Shown: positions 34,501 through 45,876, counted from the first letter of the stretch. The stretch: DNA of 64,000 bases from Micractinium sp. NFX-FRZ (GCA_029339195.1 JAPTJF010000092.1:95072-159071); one strand, 5' to 3'. Numbers and translations are program-made. The notes: generated by a model not told the origin, from the letters alone.

Positions 34501-37500
34501 GCATCTGTTTCTGACCGTGGCACGCTGCCTCACTCGTGCCCGCCCGCAGACGGCGGCGGCCCGCTGTCGGCTGCCAGGGAGTTCAAGGAGATGGTGAAGG
34601 CGCTGCACGAGGCGGGGATTGAGGTCATCCTGGATGTGGTGTACAACCACACCGTGGAGGGTGAGTGGGGGTGGCACAGTATATGAGGGCAAACAGCAAC
34701 CATACATCGTTAGTTTTCTTCCGTTGTTTTCCGCATGCTTTGCTGTCCGTCCCCAACCTGTCCCCTTGGGGGCTGACCATCGGCCCACTGTCTCCGCGTT
34801 GCGCTTTTGTGTGCACTTCCCTGTGTGATTTGGCAGTGATGCCCCCCAACTTCTGCTCTCCCTACCTCCCCTGCCTCCCATTCCTCACTCCCCTGCCCCC
34901 TTCTGCCTCCTCACATGCCTCCCTCCACCCCCCCTCCAGGCGGCGACGACGACCCCTACCTGCTCTCCTGGCGCGGCATCGACACAGAGGCTTACTACCA
35001 GCAGGATCCGGAGGCATACACCCGCCTACTCAACTACAGGTGGGGCGGTGAGAAGTGGGAGGTGGGCATGTCAACTACTAGCTACCAGCAAGACCCCGAA
35101 GCATGCACACGCCTACTGAACTACAGGTGGGCCTGTGGGCCGCTGCCTGGCTGCCTGGCCCGCTGCTGCATTAGGCAGGGCGCGGAGTGTGTGCACCTGG
35201 CACTGCGTAGCACTCGGCTGGACCGCACCTGCCTGCTTGCCTTCGCCCGTGCGCAAGGGGCGGGCACCTGCTTTGTCGTGGGCAACCGCCCGGCCCCGCT
35301 CTGGGCCTTACCCCCGACCTGCACCCACAACATGCTCCTCATCCCATGGCGTGCAGCGGCTGCGGCAACACGGTGAACGCCAACCACCCGGCCGCGCTGC
35401 AGCAAATTGTGGACTCGCTGCGCTGGTGGGTGGAGGAGTACCACGTTGACGGCTTCCGCTTCGACCTGGGTGAGGGGGGGGGGGGGGGGTGCTGTTGCTT
35501 GTTGGATGGGGCGGGTTGGGTGTGGTTGGTGGGTGGAGGAGTGCCAGTTGGATTGCAGCCGCCTGGGTGAGCGATGAATCAACACAAGGACTGTTCGGTT
35601 GGGAGTGAGCGGCACAGGTTCTGAACTGCACACTGTGCCCGCTGGCCCCCGTGCTGCAGCACCGTGCCTGTGCCGCGACGAGCGCGGCAAGGTCATGTCC
35701 AACCCACCGCTCATCCGCGCCGTCACCAAGGACCCCGTGCTCTCAAAGGTGCGTGAGCGTCAAAATTGCTAGTTGTATGTGTTCATGAACTGCCCAGCTT
35801 GTTGGTTGTCTTCCTAGCTCACTCTGCGCCATCACCAGGACGTCCGCTTTCGCTCCTGCTTGTGCTCTCGTGTGCGTGGGTGGGTGCGTGCGTGATCGGC
35901 CAGGGTCTCTGTGCGCACCAAGCCGCAACTCAACTGGCCTGCCACCTCCTGTCCTCCCCCTCCCCCTCCTTCCCCCCCGCTGCAGGTCAAGCTCATCTCC
36001 GAGCCCTGGGACATTGGAGCCTACATGGTGGGTGGGTGGGTGGGCCCTGGGTTGCCGTGGAACCAGGAACACGCATGAAACTGTAATGTGGGGCTGACGC
36101 AGTGTATTTGTCGTGCAAGTTTGGCACATGGCCAGGTGAGCCCTGGCCTGCCGGCCCTCTTCCCACCTGCCACCTCACCAACCCCGCCCGCCCTGGGTGC
36201 TGTGCACCCCCCGCTTGCAGGTGGGCTCCTTCCCCAACTGGGACATCTGGGCAGAGTGGAACGGCAAGTACCGCGACGACGTGCGCCGCTTCCTCAGGCA
36301 AGGACGGGGGGCCAAGAGAGGGAGGGAGTGGGGAAAGGGAGGGTCGAAGGGAGCGGGGAGCAGTAGAAATGGGAGCGGAAGTACCGTGTTGATGTGCGCC
36401 GCTTCAGGCAAGGAGGGGAGAGGGGGCGGCCGGGGCGAGGTTGCTATAACAAGATGCATCCCGCCCCCAGAGACCATTACCCAACCACGGAACTCCCAGT
36501 TGAACATTCACATCAAACTACATGCCCTGCTGCTTCCTCTCCCTTCCCATCACCCACCCTCCGCAGGGGCGACGGCGGCCTCAAGTCCGAGTTTGCCACC
36601 CGCCTCGCCGGCAGCGCCGACCTGTACCACACCAACGCCCGCAAGCCCTTCCACTCCATCAACTTCATTGTGTGCCACGACGGCTTCACGCTGGCCGACC
36701 TGGTGGCCTACAACGAGAAGCACAATGACGCAAACGGGGAGAGCAACCGTGAGTGGGTGGGCATGCGCAGAATGTGTTTGTGGGTGGCCTCCCAGTGGGA
36801 TGAGGAGCACATTGTTGCAAATGGGGAGAGCGGCCGTGAGTGGGTGGATTCTGGTGTGCATCGGCGCGTGCTGGCGGACCTGGTGGGACAAGCTGGGCAG
36901 TCCTGGGCTGGAAGGAACAGGGGCTCTAAAGCGCTGCCACCCCTGCTCCTTACGTCCTTGCTATTTCTTTCTTCCTTCAGGCGACGGCACCAACGACAAC
37001 TTCAGCTGGAACTGCGGGGTGGAGGGGCCCACCGACAATGCTGCCGTGGAGGCGCTGCGTTTCCGCCAGGTGGGGCCCGCCTGCTGAGGTGACTGCCTCC
37101 TGCCTGTCACACCCCCTGCTAGCCTTTTGTGCTTGACTGCCAAGGCCCGCGCTGACGTTTGGGCAGCAGACGACATGGTGCCCCCCAGACCTGCCCCCCA
37201 GCACTCACCCCCTGCCCCCAAACTCCGCGCCGTGCCCCGGCTTCGCAGATGCGCAACATGCACCTGGCGCTGATGCTGTCCCAGGGCACCCCCATGCTGC
37301 TCATGGGTGAGTGGCTGCCCGCCTGCCGGCCAGCCAGCACGCCAGCCGGTCAGCGCAACGGTGGCGCAAGTCCTGCGCAGCTGTCTGGCGTGCAACCCAG
37401 CCCTGCAGCAGTGGGGATGTCATCCCTCTTGGTTCAGCCCCAAGGGACCGCACCCTCCACCCCACCCCACCCACCATCCTTGATCCAGACGTTGATGTTT

Positions 37501-39265
37501 ATGGGCAGTCCCGAGGGTCAGCGGCGACCACTCTTTGCGCATGCTCATGCACACTTGGCCTGCCTGCCTCCCGCCCCCCTCCTGCCCTCTCGCTCATGTT
37601 TCAGGTGACGAGTACGGGCAGTCCCGCCAGGGCAACAACAACTACTATGGCCACGACACCCGGCTCACCCACTACCACTGGGACCAGCTGGAGGAGGCCA
37701 AGGAGAATGGCTGGTTCAGGTGGGGGACGGAAGGGGTGGGGGGTGAGCGGTGGGGCGGGGTGGGGAGATCTGGAGGGGATCTGGCAGGGTGCGGCTCGCT
37801 GCACGGCGGCCCCCTGGTCCTCCCGCTCATCAACCAAGCACAAACAACAATCGCTTAGACATGGCACCCCACCTGATGCACCCATCCTCCTTGCCTACCC
37901 TCCCATCCACCTCAACCCAACACCACTGGCTGCACCGCCGCCCCGCCTCTCCCCAGGTTTTACTCGGAGCTCATCAAGCTGCGGCGGCAGCACCCGCTGC
38001 TGGGCAGGGCGGAGTTCCTGACGGAGCAGGTGGGCGCTGGGCGGGTGCTCGGAGGTTGCAGGGCGGGTGCTGGCAATTTAGTACGGGTGGGCAGGCGCTG
38101 CATCACTGGGCGGCATGGTGAAGGCATCTCCTGGCAGAGCAGTTGGAGTGCTGGCTGAGGTGAGGGATGAGGTGCGCTGTGCAGGGTGCATCCCCAAGGA
38201 CGCATCGCATGTTGGGGAGGGTGCAGCGGCGTACTTCACTGCCTGGGGACGGGTCGTGCTGCAAGGTGTGTTCGGTGGGTGCCTCTCGCTCTCCCCCGCT
38301 TGCCGCCGACCACCCACCCGCCCACCTCGGCCCCTCACACGCTCCCATGCTGCGCCTGCTGTGCTCCGCCAGGACGTGACGTGGCACGAGGACCGCTGGG
38401 ACGACCCCGAGTCGCGCTTCCTCGCCTTTACCCTGCACGACAGGTGGGCACAGACACAGCTGCCCCGCCCGCGCACAGCACAGTCTTCAGCAACCACCCG
38501 GTTCACCGTGGGGCAGCCTGTGGCTTTGCAGCATGGGCCTGTGCGACGATGGCAGGCATCCTGCTGGCACCACATTTTCAGCTGGCAGCACGGGCCAGGC
38601 GCTACAACCTTCCACTGGGCAGGATCCTGCCACCACTGCCCTGCAAGTGTGCCCCTCTGCCCTTTCCTCCCTGACCAACCCTCACGCACCTTGACCTCGC
38701 TCCACGCTGTCCTGCCCGCAGGGGCCAGGGCGGCGGCTCGCTCTACGCCGCCTTCAACGCGCACTCCTTTGAGGTGTGCGTCACGCTGCCGGAGGCGCCA
38801 CGTGGCAAGAAGTGGTGCCGCGTGGTGGACACCAACCTGGTGCCGCCCAAGGACTACACCCCAGGGGGCAACAACGGTGAGGCTGGGGGGCGAAAGCCAA
38901 ACGACAGTGTGACGGCGGGCCGTCGTTGTGGATGCTGTGCAGGGGCGCAATGCTCACAGTACAGCTTGGGATGAGGAGGCTGGGGCATGCAGGTGTTCAC
39001 ACCGCTGGTGGGCCAGGCTTGGTGCTTTAGATACAAGCCCACAACTCTTGCCCGAATTCAAGTGATGCGCCCAACGTCTCGCACCTCCAGGCTCAGGCAT
39101 GTGCCCCATGCATGGCCGTGCATCACCCCGCCCACCCCAGCCCCTTGTGCTGCCGCCTGCTTCAAATGCATCCACTCGCCCATGCCTCTGTGTGCAGGCG
39201 TGGACCCTGTGTACTGTGTGCAGCCCTACTCCTCCATCCTGCTGGTTGCAAAGGACAAGGCGTGA
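31519..39265 (+). CDS. ISA: plastid isoamylase-type starch debranching enzyme
   Basis: Twenty-two exons, 818 residues: 31519-31611, 31740-32243, 32562-32636, 32812-32895, 33132-33261, 33502-33597, 33880-33928, 34201-34283, 34550-34660, 34940-35039, 35357-35469, 35660-35748, 35986-36027, 36221-36297, 36567-36748, 36981-37069, 37249-37306, 37605-37719, 37957-38029, 38373-38443, 38722-38876 and 39198-39265. Exon 1 supplies a Ser/Arg/Ala-rich, probable chloroplast transit peptide, then an Ala/Lys/Pro linker, a CBM48-type domain ([20 protein letters not shown]) and a GH13 barrel. All four GH13 regions are intact: DVVYNHT (400-406), DGFRFDLA with nucleophile Asp478, SEPWD with acid/base Glu515, and VCHDGF with Asp587. 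It hydrolyses alpha-1,6 branches in amylopectin or phytoglycogen; isoform (ISA1 or ISA3) is unresolved. Introns 4 and 14 have GC donors. Exon 8 has a NAGNAG acceptor (34198 or 34201). Five introns carry exon-edge relics. Confidence 0.93.
33025..33062 (+). repeat. relic of isoamylase exon 5 start in intron 4
   Basis: AGCGTGTTCCATGGCACTTC and the following bases match the true exon 5 start (33132-33170; GCAGCGTGTTCCGTGGCACC) with scattered substitutions. It lies about 110 bases upstream of the real exon. Confidence 0.8.
34425..34472 (+). repeat. relic of isoamylase exon 9 start in intron 8
   Basis: GCGGCGGCCCGCTGTCTTTG with flanks parallels the true exon 9 start at 34548-34597 (GGCGGCGGCCCGCTGTCGGC), with loss of the AG acceptor (GCGCATGG in place of CGCAGACGG). 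Confidence 0.75.
35073..35132 (+). repeat. duplicated isoamylase exon 10 end with in-frame alternative donor
   Basis: The last about 55 bases of exon 10 and its donor (34989-35045) are repeated here, including the identical donor context CTACAG|GTGGG at 35126/35127. Using the second donor would keep the frame and add 29 residues (87 bases) without a stop codon. Confidence 0.85.
36371..36412 (+). repeat. relic of isoamylase exon 14 end in intron 14, GC donor duplicated too
   Basis: GGAGCGGAAGTACCGTGTTG...GCGCCGCTTCAG|GCAAGG mirrors the true exon end at 36256-36303 (CGGCAAGTACCGCGACGACG...CAG|GCAAGG). The relic keeps the unusual GC donor but lacks three bases of the exon. Confidence 0.8.
36785..36850 (+). 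repeat. relic of isoamylase exon 15 end in intron 15
   Basis: The string ATGGGGAGAGCGGCCGTGAG with upstream GAGGAGCACATTGTTGCAA parallels exon 15 end and donor at 36707-36760 (ACGGGGAGAGCAACCGTGAG). The donor GTGAGTGGGTGG is preserved in both copies. Confidence 0.85.
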
Positions 39266-39866
39266 GGGCCTGGGGAGACTGGGGACCCCCTTGAATGAGG
39301 CCTGGCTCCCTACGGCTGCTCCCGTCAGTAGGGGGCAGTGGTCCAGACATAGAGCCGGCAGCGGGCCTGGCTGCCGATGCCGGGAAGCTGCACTGCAGCG
39401 GGCCTGCAGGCGCCCAGCTGTGCCCCGCTTTGTGGGCCTGGGAGCACTTCTGGAAGAGCCCTCCGACGTCGGGGGCCGCCAAGCCACCATCAACCCGGCG
39501 CCTCCCTCGGAGGCTGCCATGCACTGCCTGCCTCAGACCTCGTTTGGTGCACCCACACATCGACACACCGCTGCGCCCAGCCCCCTGCTTTTGAGCATCC
39601 ATGGCACTGTCCCCTGCTGCCATCGCGGGGCACCGCCATCATTCTTTTCGCTGCCTGCTAATGCATCAATGAATACAAACCGCGCACTGCCGACGCTTCC
39701 AACGTGGGCTGCTGGGCCTGCTGCGCAGCAGGCTGTACCTACCTTGCTGCACCCTCCCTCTCAGCGCTGCTCTTCTTCTCCCTGTCAGTTGTCGGTAGAT
39801 TTTGTACTCGCCTGTTGCATGGATACATACACGTAAGAATGAATGCATGCCAGTACCAAGTAATCA

Positions 39867-39871
39867 TGTAA
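39867..39871 (+). terminator. TGTAA poly(A) signal of isoamylase gene
   Basis: First plus-strand TGTAA after the stop codon ending at 39265, about 600 bases downstream; long 3' UTRs are common in chlorophytes. Confidence 0.6.
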
Positions 39872-40577
39872 TGCCAGAGTGAAGTGAGGGAGGTTTGCTA
39901 GTGGGCTGCTGCAGCGCCGCAGTACACAATTGGAAGGTGTGCCTGCCGAGGTAGAGTTCAGTGTGCAGAATGTGGATCACGGCAACAGCTGTTGACACAG
40001 GCAGCCTGGCACCTCAGCAGATGCCTGCGCTGCGGCTGCCGCTCGCCTCAGACGCTGCTGCATCTGCTGCAGCCAGCCGCCTGCCTCAGACGCTGCTGTG
40101 TCTGCTGCAGCCTCGGCTGCCAGCAGGCGCGCAGGCAGGGCGGTGCTGCCTCCACTCTGCCTTGCTGGGCTGCTGCTGCGGTGCCTGCCAGATGGGAGGA
40201 CAGCCCCCACGCTGCCACTTCCAGGGACAGTGCTGCAACCAGCTCCTGCTGCAAGCCACATCTGGCTCCCCGCCTTCCTCCAGCGCCAAAGTCAGCGCCG
40301 ACTGCAGGCCCCCGTTGACTGCCAGCTCCAGGAGTTGCCTGCATTTTGGGCGGGGGCGGGGGCCCAAGGATCGCCCTGCGTCTGGCATCGCAGCCAGCTC
40401 ACATCGAGGCGCGCGTGCGTTGCATGCCACCAAGGCAAGCGTGGTTGAGCATGCGTCGGCGCGTCCTTGTTGTACAATGCATCATCATCAGAACTGGCCA
40501 CCTCGTCCAGCTGACAGCCCGTGCAGGCACCACCAGCCAGCATCATGACCTTTTTATAAACTATGGTAGCGTTGTTG

Positions 40578-40582
40578 TTACA
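40578..40582 (-). terminator. TGTAA poly(A) signal of KMO-like gene
   Basis: Minus-strand TGTAA about 315 bases beyond the stop codon at 40896. Confidence 0.6.
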
Positions 40583-40895
40583 GGTAGGCAGGCAAAATAA
40601 TGCAGACTGACTGACGCCGACGGAAGAGATGTTGCTGTGCACAAGGCGGCAGCCTGCAGTCTGCAACAACAATGAATCCTCCAGCAGCGTTTTGAGGGCA
40701 GGCAGGTGGCATGATGAATGAGAGGCGAGGGCGGGTGGGGTGACGGCGGGGCGGGGTCTGCTAGTCAAAGGGCAGTGCACAGAAGGAAAAACGATGGGCA
40801 CCGGCATGCGCAGGCCAAGGGAAGAGAACACAGAGCGGCGGGTGGGCCAGGGCGGCCGCCGCTCCGCCCAACCGGCCAGGTGGGTGCTGCACCCT

Positions 40896-43039
40896 TCAGG
40901 CCAGCCCAAGTGCTGTGAGCGCGGCACGGCCAAAGAAGCGCCACAGCGCGGCCAGCGCGAGGGCCGCGCCGGCTGCCAGTGCTGCCTTGAAAAGCAGCAA
41001 CTCCTGCTGGCTCCGCTTCAGTATGGTAGCATAGGGCATTGCCGTGCTGTTCAGCTGCAAGCAGGGCAGGCAGGACGTTGGGAGGGGAGGGGCAGGGAGG
41101 GGGGATCATGTGTCAAGTCAACCAACAGCCAACTAAGCATACGGGACCAGGCAGACGCTGCTGCGGCGGCGGGCTGCTGTTGTGGCGCGCCATCTGGCTA
41201 TGAGTAGGGTTGCTGGCTCCCCCTGGACTTGAAACGTAATCGATTGATTGATTGACATGATAAGGGGTGCTGTGCATGCTGTGGTCACCTGGAAGAAAGC
41301 TGGCTTGGGCACCAGGAACGGCAGCAGCTTGTGCAGCAGCATCTGGCTGATCAGCTGCAACAGGGGCATGCAGGGGTCGGGAGGCGGCAGCAGGCGTAAC
41401 GTGAGGTTGGTTGTGCCCCTGATCTGCCCGGCCAGAGCACCCAGGGACGGAGCATATGCACGCTCGCTGCCCGCTAGCTGCGCAGACCCAACGCTTCTGC
41501 AGCATACTAGGTGCACACTTGTGTACGCGGCAAAAGGCAGTGCTGGCACCCCGCCCCACCCTGGCAGCAGGTACACACGCAGCGTGCCTGCGCGAGCTTC
41601 AGGTTGGGTGCAAAGGCGCGCGCATTCTTGCCAAACCCCTCCTCCGTCAGGTCGGCCACCGCCCGCGCGTTGGGCAGCCAGCGGCGGGAGTACTCTGCTG
41701 CCGCCGCCTCCATGTCGCCGGTGCCCACCTCTGCAGGCAGGCAGCCAGGTGGCGGTGTTGTGCGGGCCAGGATGTGTGTCTCAACCCGCCGCACGGGCAA
41801 GCTCTTGTTGCACAGAGTGGCATGCCTGAGAGGGTCTCTGTCATCAGCCCGGGAGTGAAGCACAGGGCCGGCAGGGCCCGCCCCCAGCCCAGCCCAGCAC
41901 ATCATCATCATCATTACAGTTCAAATCCACGGAGCCACTCACAGCACAGAGCAAACAATGTGCAAACGAAGGGCAGCCTCACCTTCAATGGTGGCCGCCA
42001 GCATGGCTGCCCCCTCTAGTGCCGCGTTTGCGCCCTGCCCCAGTGCGGGGTACACGCTGTGCGCGGCATCGCCCACCAGCACCGCCCGCCGGCTGCAGGG
42101 TGGGGGGAGGGACCACGAGAGGACAGGAATTCAAGGTATGTGGAAACGTCAGAGGAGGGGGCCGGGATTGGTTAGATGAGGAAGAAGGGCGATGACTCGC
42201 CCTGAGCTCGCCATGGCTTGGGTGCCCCCCCGTCAGGCAGCAGCAGCCCCATTGCTCGCCTGCCTGCCCATTGGCTCTCCTCACCTGTTCAGCTTTGTGC
42301 AGCGCACAATGGTGCCGCCGTTGGAGAGGGGCGACTCCACCAGTTGTGGGGCCACGCGCTGCAGGCGTGTGCGGTTGAAGGGGTGAGCGGGTTAGACGGG
42401 CGTTGTCAGCAAGCAATGGTATGTGCCCACACCGCCCCCTTGCCATTCGCCCCAGTCCACAAGCGACACAGCAACAACAGGACCCTCCTCCAACCCCCGA
42501 CACGTGCCAAGCGCACCTTGACCGCATCCAGTGGCAGGCTGGGGATGGCTGCAGTCAGGTATGCCTCATAATCAGCAGCAGTCTTCAGCGTCTCGTGCAC
42601 CTGAAAGCACGACATTCATTGTTATGTTCAGGGCAAGGGTAAGGTCGCATGGCAATTTGGGGAAGGGCAGCCCAGTCCGCAGCTGCGCCTATCCTCCCTT
42701 GGGGCTGCGGCAGCGCAGCCAGAGCAGCAAGATCCACTCGACCACCATAACCACACCGCGCCCTGCGCTGCACAGCACAGCACACCCATGGCACAGCGCT
42801 GCACAGCGCAGCACGGCGCTCACCCCGCCTGGCAGGATGAACACGCAGCGCAGCTGGCCGTCCTCGGTGGAGGAGCCAATCAGGGTGGCTTGCAGCTGCG
42901 GCACAGGGAGATGAGCGGGTGCAGGGGGCACAGGGGTGAGTGGTGCACATGCAGGAGGATGGTGTGCTCCTGCCTCCTACTGAGGCAGCTAGAGCAGCGC
43001 ACACACAGCGCAACAAGCACGGCAGCAGCCCCCGCAAGA

Positions 43040-43070
<31 letters not shown>

Positions 43071-45876
43071 ACCCCTGACAACACTGAGCACAGCGCAGCA
43101 CAGCACAGCACAGCACAGCACAGCACAGCACAGCACAGCACGGCACAGCGCACCGCACCTTGGAGTTGGACCACGTTTGGAAGGTGCCCACGCTGCCCTT
43201 GCCTGGCGGCAGGAACTCGTCGGCGGGCCCCAGCACGCACGTCTTGAACTCCATGACGTCGCGGGTGAGGGCCGACTGCAGGCCGCTGTCGTAGCGCTGC
43301 AGCACGCTGCAAGGAGGAGGGAGGCACGTGGGCAGGGAGGGTATGGTGAGGGGAGATGTGCAGGTGAGGAAAACTCAGCACACCACCATGCCTTGAACTC
43401 TGCCGCCCCCACAAGGATTATTTGCTCCCCAACTATCCCACAACCCAGGGTGGTGCCCCCTCCCAACCACCACACCCCACGCTGGCCGCCCTGAACCGCC
43501 ACGGACTCGCCATGCGGCTCCAGCCACTATACCGCACCCCCCTGCCGGCCCCGGTGCCCGTGTGCCCACCCCCTTCCCTTCCACTCACTTGCGCACCACG
43601 CTGTTGGCGCCGTCTGCGCCCACCAGCAGGTCAAATGCATAGGAGACGAGGCTGTCTGGGGATGCTGGCGTGCGCTGCTGAGTCAGCACCTCCGGAGGGA
43701 CCACCTCCACCCCGCTGGCCGTCGTGGTGGTCAGCACTGCGGTGCCGCTGCCGGTGGCGCCGGCGGCGGCGCCGCTGGTGCCCTCCTCGCACGCGCTGCT
43801 GCAGCCGCCGCCCCCGCCGGCGGTGGCGCTGGCCATGGCGGCTCCCTGGGCGGCAGAACCGATGGGGCGGAAGTAGACAGCGTTGTTCTTGACGTCAATG
43901 GCATTCAGCTCCTGTGGTTGCAAGGGCAGGGGAGGGCAGGGGGAGGCGGGGGTAAGTGTGCAGGGAGTGTGTGCAGGTAGGCAGCAAGGTGGGCAGCAAG
44001 ACAAGCGGGATCAGCAGCAGGGCAGCCAGTGAAAGGCAGGGCTGCAGAGCGGTCAATGTGCCATCCAGTGCAGGCAGGCCGTGAGCTGTCGCGGGCAGCT
44101 TCCCAGCACCTGCTCAAAGTGGAACTGGACGCTGCCTGGGTACTGTGCCAGGCACTGCTGCACCAGCGCCCCCGCCAGCACCCCCCGGTTCGCAATCTTC
44201 AGCCGGCCGGGTGGCATGGAGCTGGTCCCCTCTGTGGGCCCGCCATTCAGCCTGCAGGCGAAAGGATGGGCGGACGTATGAAGCGATGCAGGTGACGGCG
44301 GGTGACGACACCAGGGTGATGTAATGGGGCGCCGGAAAGCCGGCGCGCAACACAGCAGAGCGGCCGGGGCAGGCTGGCCCAGCATCTTGTCGTAACACAT
44401 GCCCAACCGCGCCTCATTACAACGCACCCGCTCCCTCATGAGCATGACGTGCCCAGCTCGTCTGCTCCCATGCCACCAGTATCCTGCTGCTGCTGCTGCT
44501 TATGTCGTGAGGCACTCCGCTGGACAGCCTGCCAGTCGCTGTGTGACCCCTCTCTCTCACTTGTGTCGCATGGAGGCCTTCAAGTCGGGCACATCAAAAC
44601 CGGTGATGTCAGCACCCGCCGCCTCAATCGCCGCCACTGCCCGCTCGCTCAGCAGGATGTTGTAGCTGCGGGGAAAGAGGGGAATGTGGATCGAGATGCG
44701 AGGTGTGAAGGAAGGTGGGTAGGTGAGTGGGCCGGCCACTAGTTTATGGTAGGTAGCCTGCATGGCAACCTGTCGAATGCAGTACCAATGGAGGGGCGGG
44801 GCAGAGGCATGGGCAAGCCGTTGGAGCAACGTCGCTGGGCGGCAGCGGGGCAGGGGTCATGCCCGCAGTCTCGGCGCACCTGCGGGGCCCAATGCTGGCC
44901 TGCACATTGCCCTCCTCGTCCACCAGGGGTGCCAGCTTCTCAAAGACATCCACCTGCTTGCACAGAGCGCGGGCAGCGCATCACAGCGGCAGCGGTTGAA
45001 GGAGTGAAGCACACCAGAGGGGGTGCTGCTGCTGCTGCTGGGAGGCTGCCCAGACCTCGTGCATTATACAGCCCCAAGGTTGGGAACCAGTTAGAGGCCC
45101 CCTGAGCTTGCTCCCGCCGGCAGCTCCGCCAGCGCTGCCTGCCCTGCTAACCTTGAAGCCCTGCTTGGCCAGCAGCATAGCGGTGAGTGCGCCGGCGGGG
45201 CCTGCAGGCAGGCAGGCAGACGTCAGGAGCCAAGGCGCACGTCAAGTCAAGAAATTATGGGCCCAAACTTGCTTGCCATTAGATTAGGAGTGTGTTTCAG
45301 CCCACGGCCGATCTATGTCCACTTGCCTGCACCCACAATCACGGCGCGCTTGCCCGTGGCGGGGGCGGCGGTGCCCGCTGCCGCCGCCGCTGCCGCCACC
45401 GCCCGCCTGCTGCTGTTGCTAGTGGCATCGCTGCCTGCCATCGACAGCCTGGAAGCGATCCTGGTCGCTGGCGTCCTGGAATGAAGCCGAGCCCTCCACT
45501 CTAGCTGAGGCGTGCTGCACAAAAACAGGGTGAGAGCCAAGAAGGTCAGCTTGGCAATCTGCGGGGGTGTTGATGATATGGTACGGGCTAGTAGACAGAC
45601 AATTACCTGTGCGGCTGCGCCTGTGGCCGCTGCAGGGGTGTTGCAGCCTGCGCCAGCCGTGCTGCCATTGGGCGAGCTCGCGCCTGCAGCTGGGCCACCG
45701 TGGAGTAGCTGTGCGGATGACAAATGGAGCGGGATAGTCGGGGGAGGGCGGCGATCGCCACACAAGGCCTGCAGCAGACCGCGGAGATGAAGAGTGATGT
45801 ACAGTGGGCGCCGCCAGCTTGCCGCCACCAACCTGGCCGCCACTCACCCTCCAGCTTCGCGCCGGCACTTAGCCAT
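40896..45876 (-). CDS. KMO-like FAD-dependent monooxygenase, membrane anchored
   Basis: Sixteen exons, 622 residues: 45876-45848, 45708-45607, 45514-45327, 45201-45152, 44953-44880, 44665-44561, 44251-44110, 43911-43589, 43306-43159, 42895-42824, 42600-42517, 42358-42285, 42092-41983, 41730-41588, 41354-41289 and 41054-40896. Seen: a probable transit peptide (STVAQLQARARPMAARLAQA); the FAD dinucleotide motif VIVGAGPAGAL at about 102-112; the class A flavoprotein second FAD motif VGDAAHSVYPALGQGANAAL from about 470; and a hydrophobic C-terminal segment (LLLFKAALAAGAALALAALW, about 589-608), as in kynurenine 3-monooxygenase. SYNILLSERAVAAIEAAG also fits KMO better than zeaxanthin epoxidase or UbiH. 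Inferred: organellar hydroxylase; substrate unproven. Intron 3 has a GC donor (45326-45325) that interrupts the Gly-rich motif and is forced by frame. Intron 14 may be GC-AG, or use a GT nine bases on. Two dispersed elements sit in introns 13 and 15. Confidence 0.87.
41215..41254 (+). repeat. dispersed element copy 2
   Basis: GGCTCCCCCTGGACTTGAAA followed by CGTAATCG and three ATTG units, in KMO-like intron 15, antisense to the gene. It is closest to copy 1 at 7217. Confidence 0.75.
41901..41936 (-). repeat. dispersed element copy 4 (minus orientation)
   Basis: On the minus strand it reads GGCTCCGTGGATTTGAACTG followed by an (ATG)n tail instead of (ATTG)n. It lies in KMO-like intron 13, in the sense direction of that gene. 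Read on the plus strand, GTTCAAATCC resembles a tRNA T-arm/B-box. Confidence 0.65.
43041..43066 (+). repeat. CA dinucleotide microsatellite
   Basis: Thirteen CA units in intron 9 of the KMO-like gene. Confidence 0.9.
43091..43142 (+). repeat. CAGCA pentamer minisatellite
   Basis: About ten CAGCA units directly upstream (plus orientation) of the exon 9 donor of the KMO-like gene, so the repeat starts only some 17 bases from the splice site. CAGCGC variants flank it. Confidence 0.85.

Larger units (their letters stand above)
39266..40895. other. 1.6-kb convergent intergenic region with a 38-bp duplication
   Basis: This holds the long 3' UTR of isoamylase (TGTAA 39867-39871) and of the KMO-like gene (TGTAA 40578-40582, minus). 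Between them, about 39.9-40.55 kb is Cys/Gln/Ala-codon-rich and open in several frames on both strands, with a 30-base string repeated at 40045-40074 and 40083-40112. No frame shows a known motif, so I do not call a gene. Confidence 0.5.

Noticed and set aside
41901..41936. tRNA 3' half suggested by GTTCAAATCC and ACGGAGCCA
   Set aside because: No D-arm, anticodon arm or matching acceptor strand upstream; the string belongs to a dispersed repeat.
43041..43142. CRISPR-like array of short repeats
   Set aside because: Contiguous CA and CAGCA microsatellites without spacers, inside a nuclear intron.
40896..45876. Zeaxanthin epoxidase identity for the FAD monooxygenase
   Set aside because: No FHA domain, and the N-terminal segment and C-terminal membrane anchor fit KMO-like proteins better.
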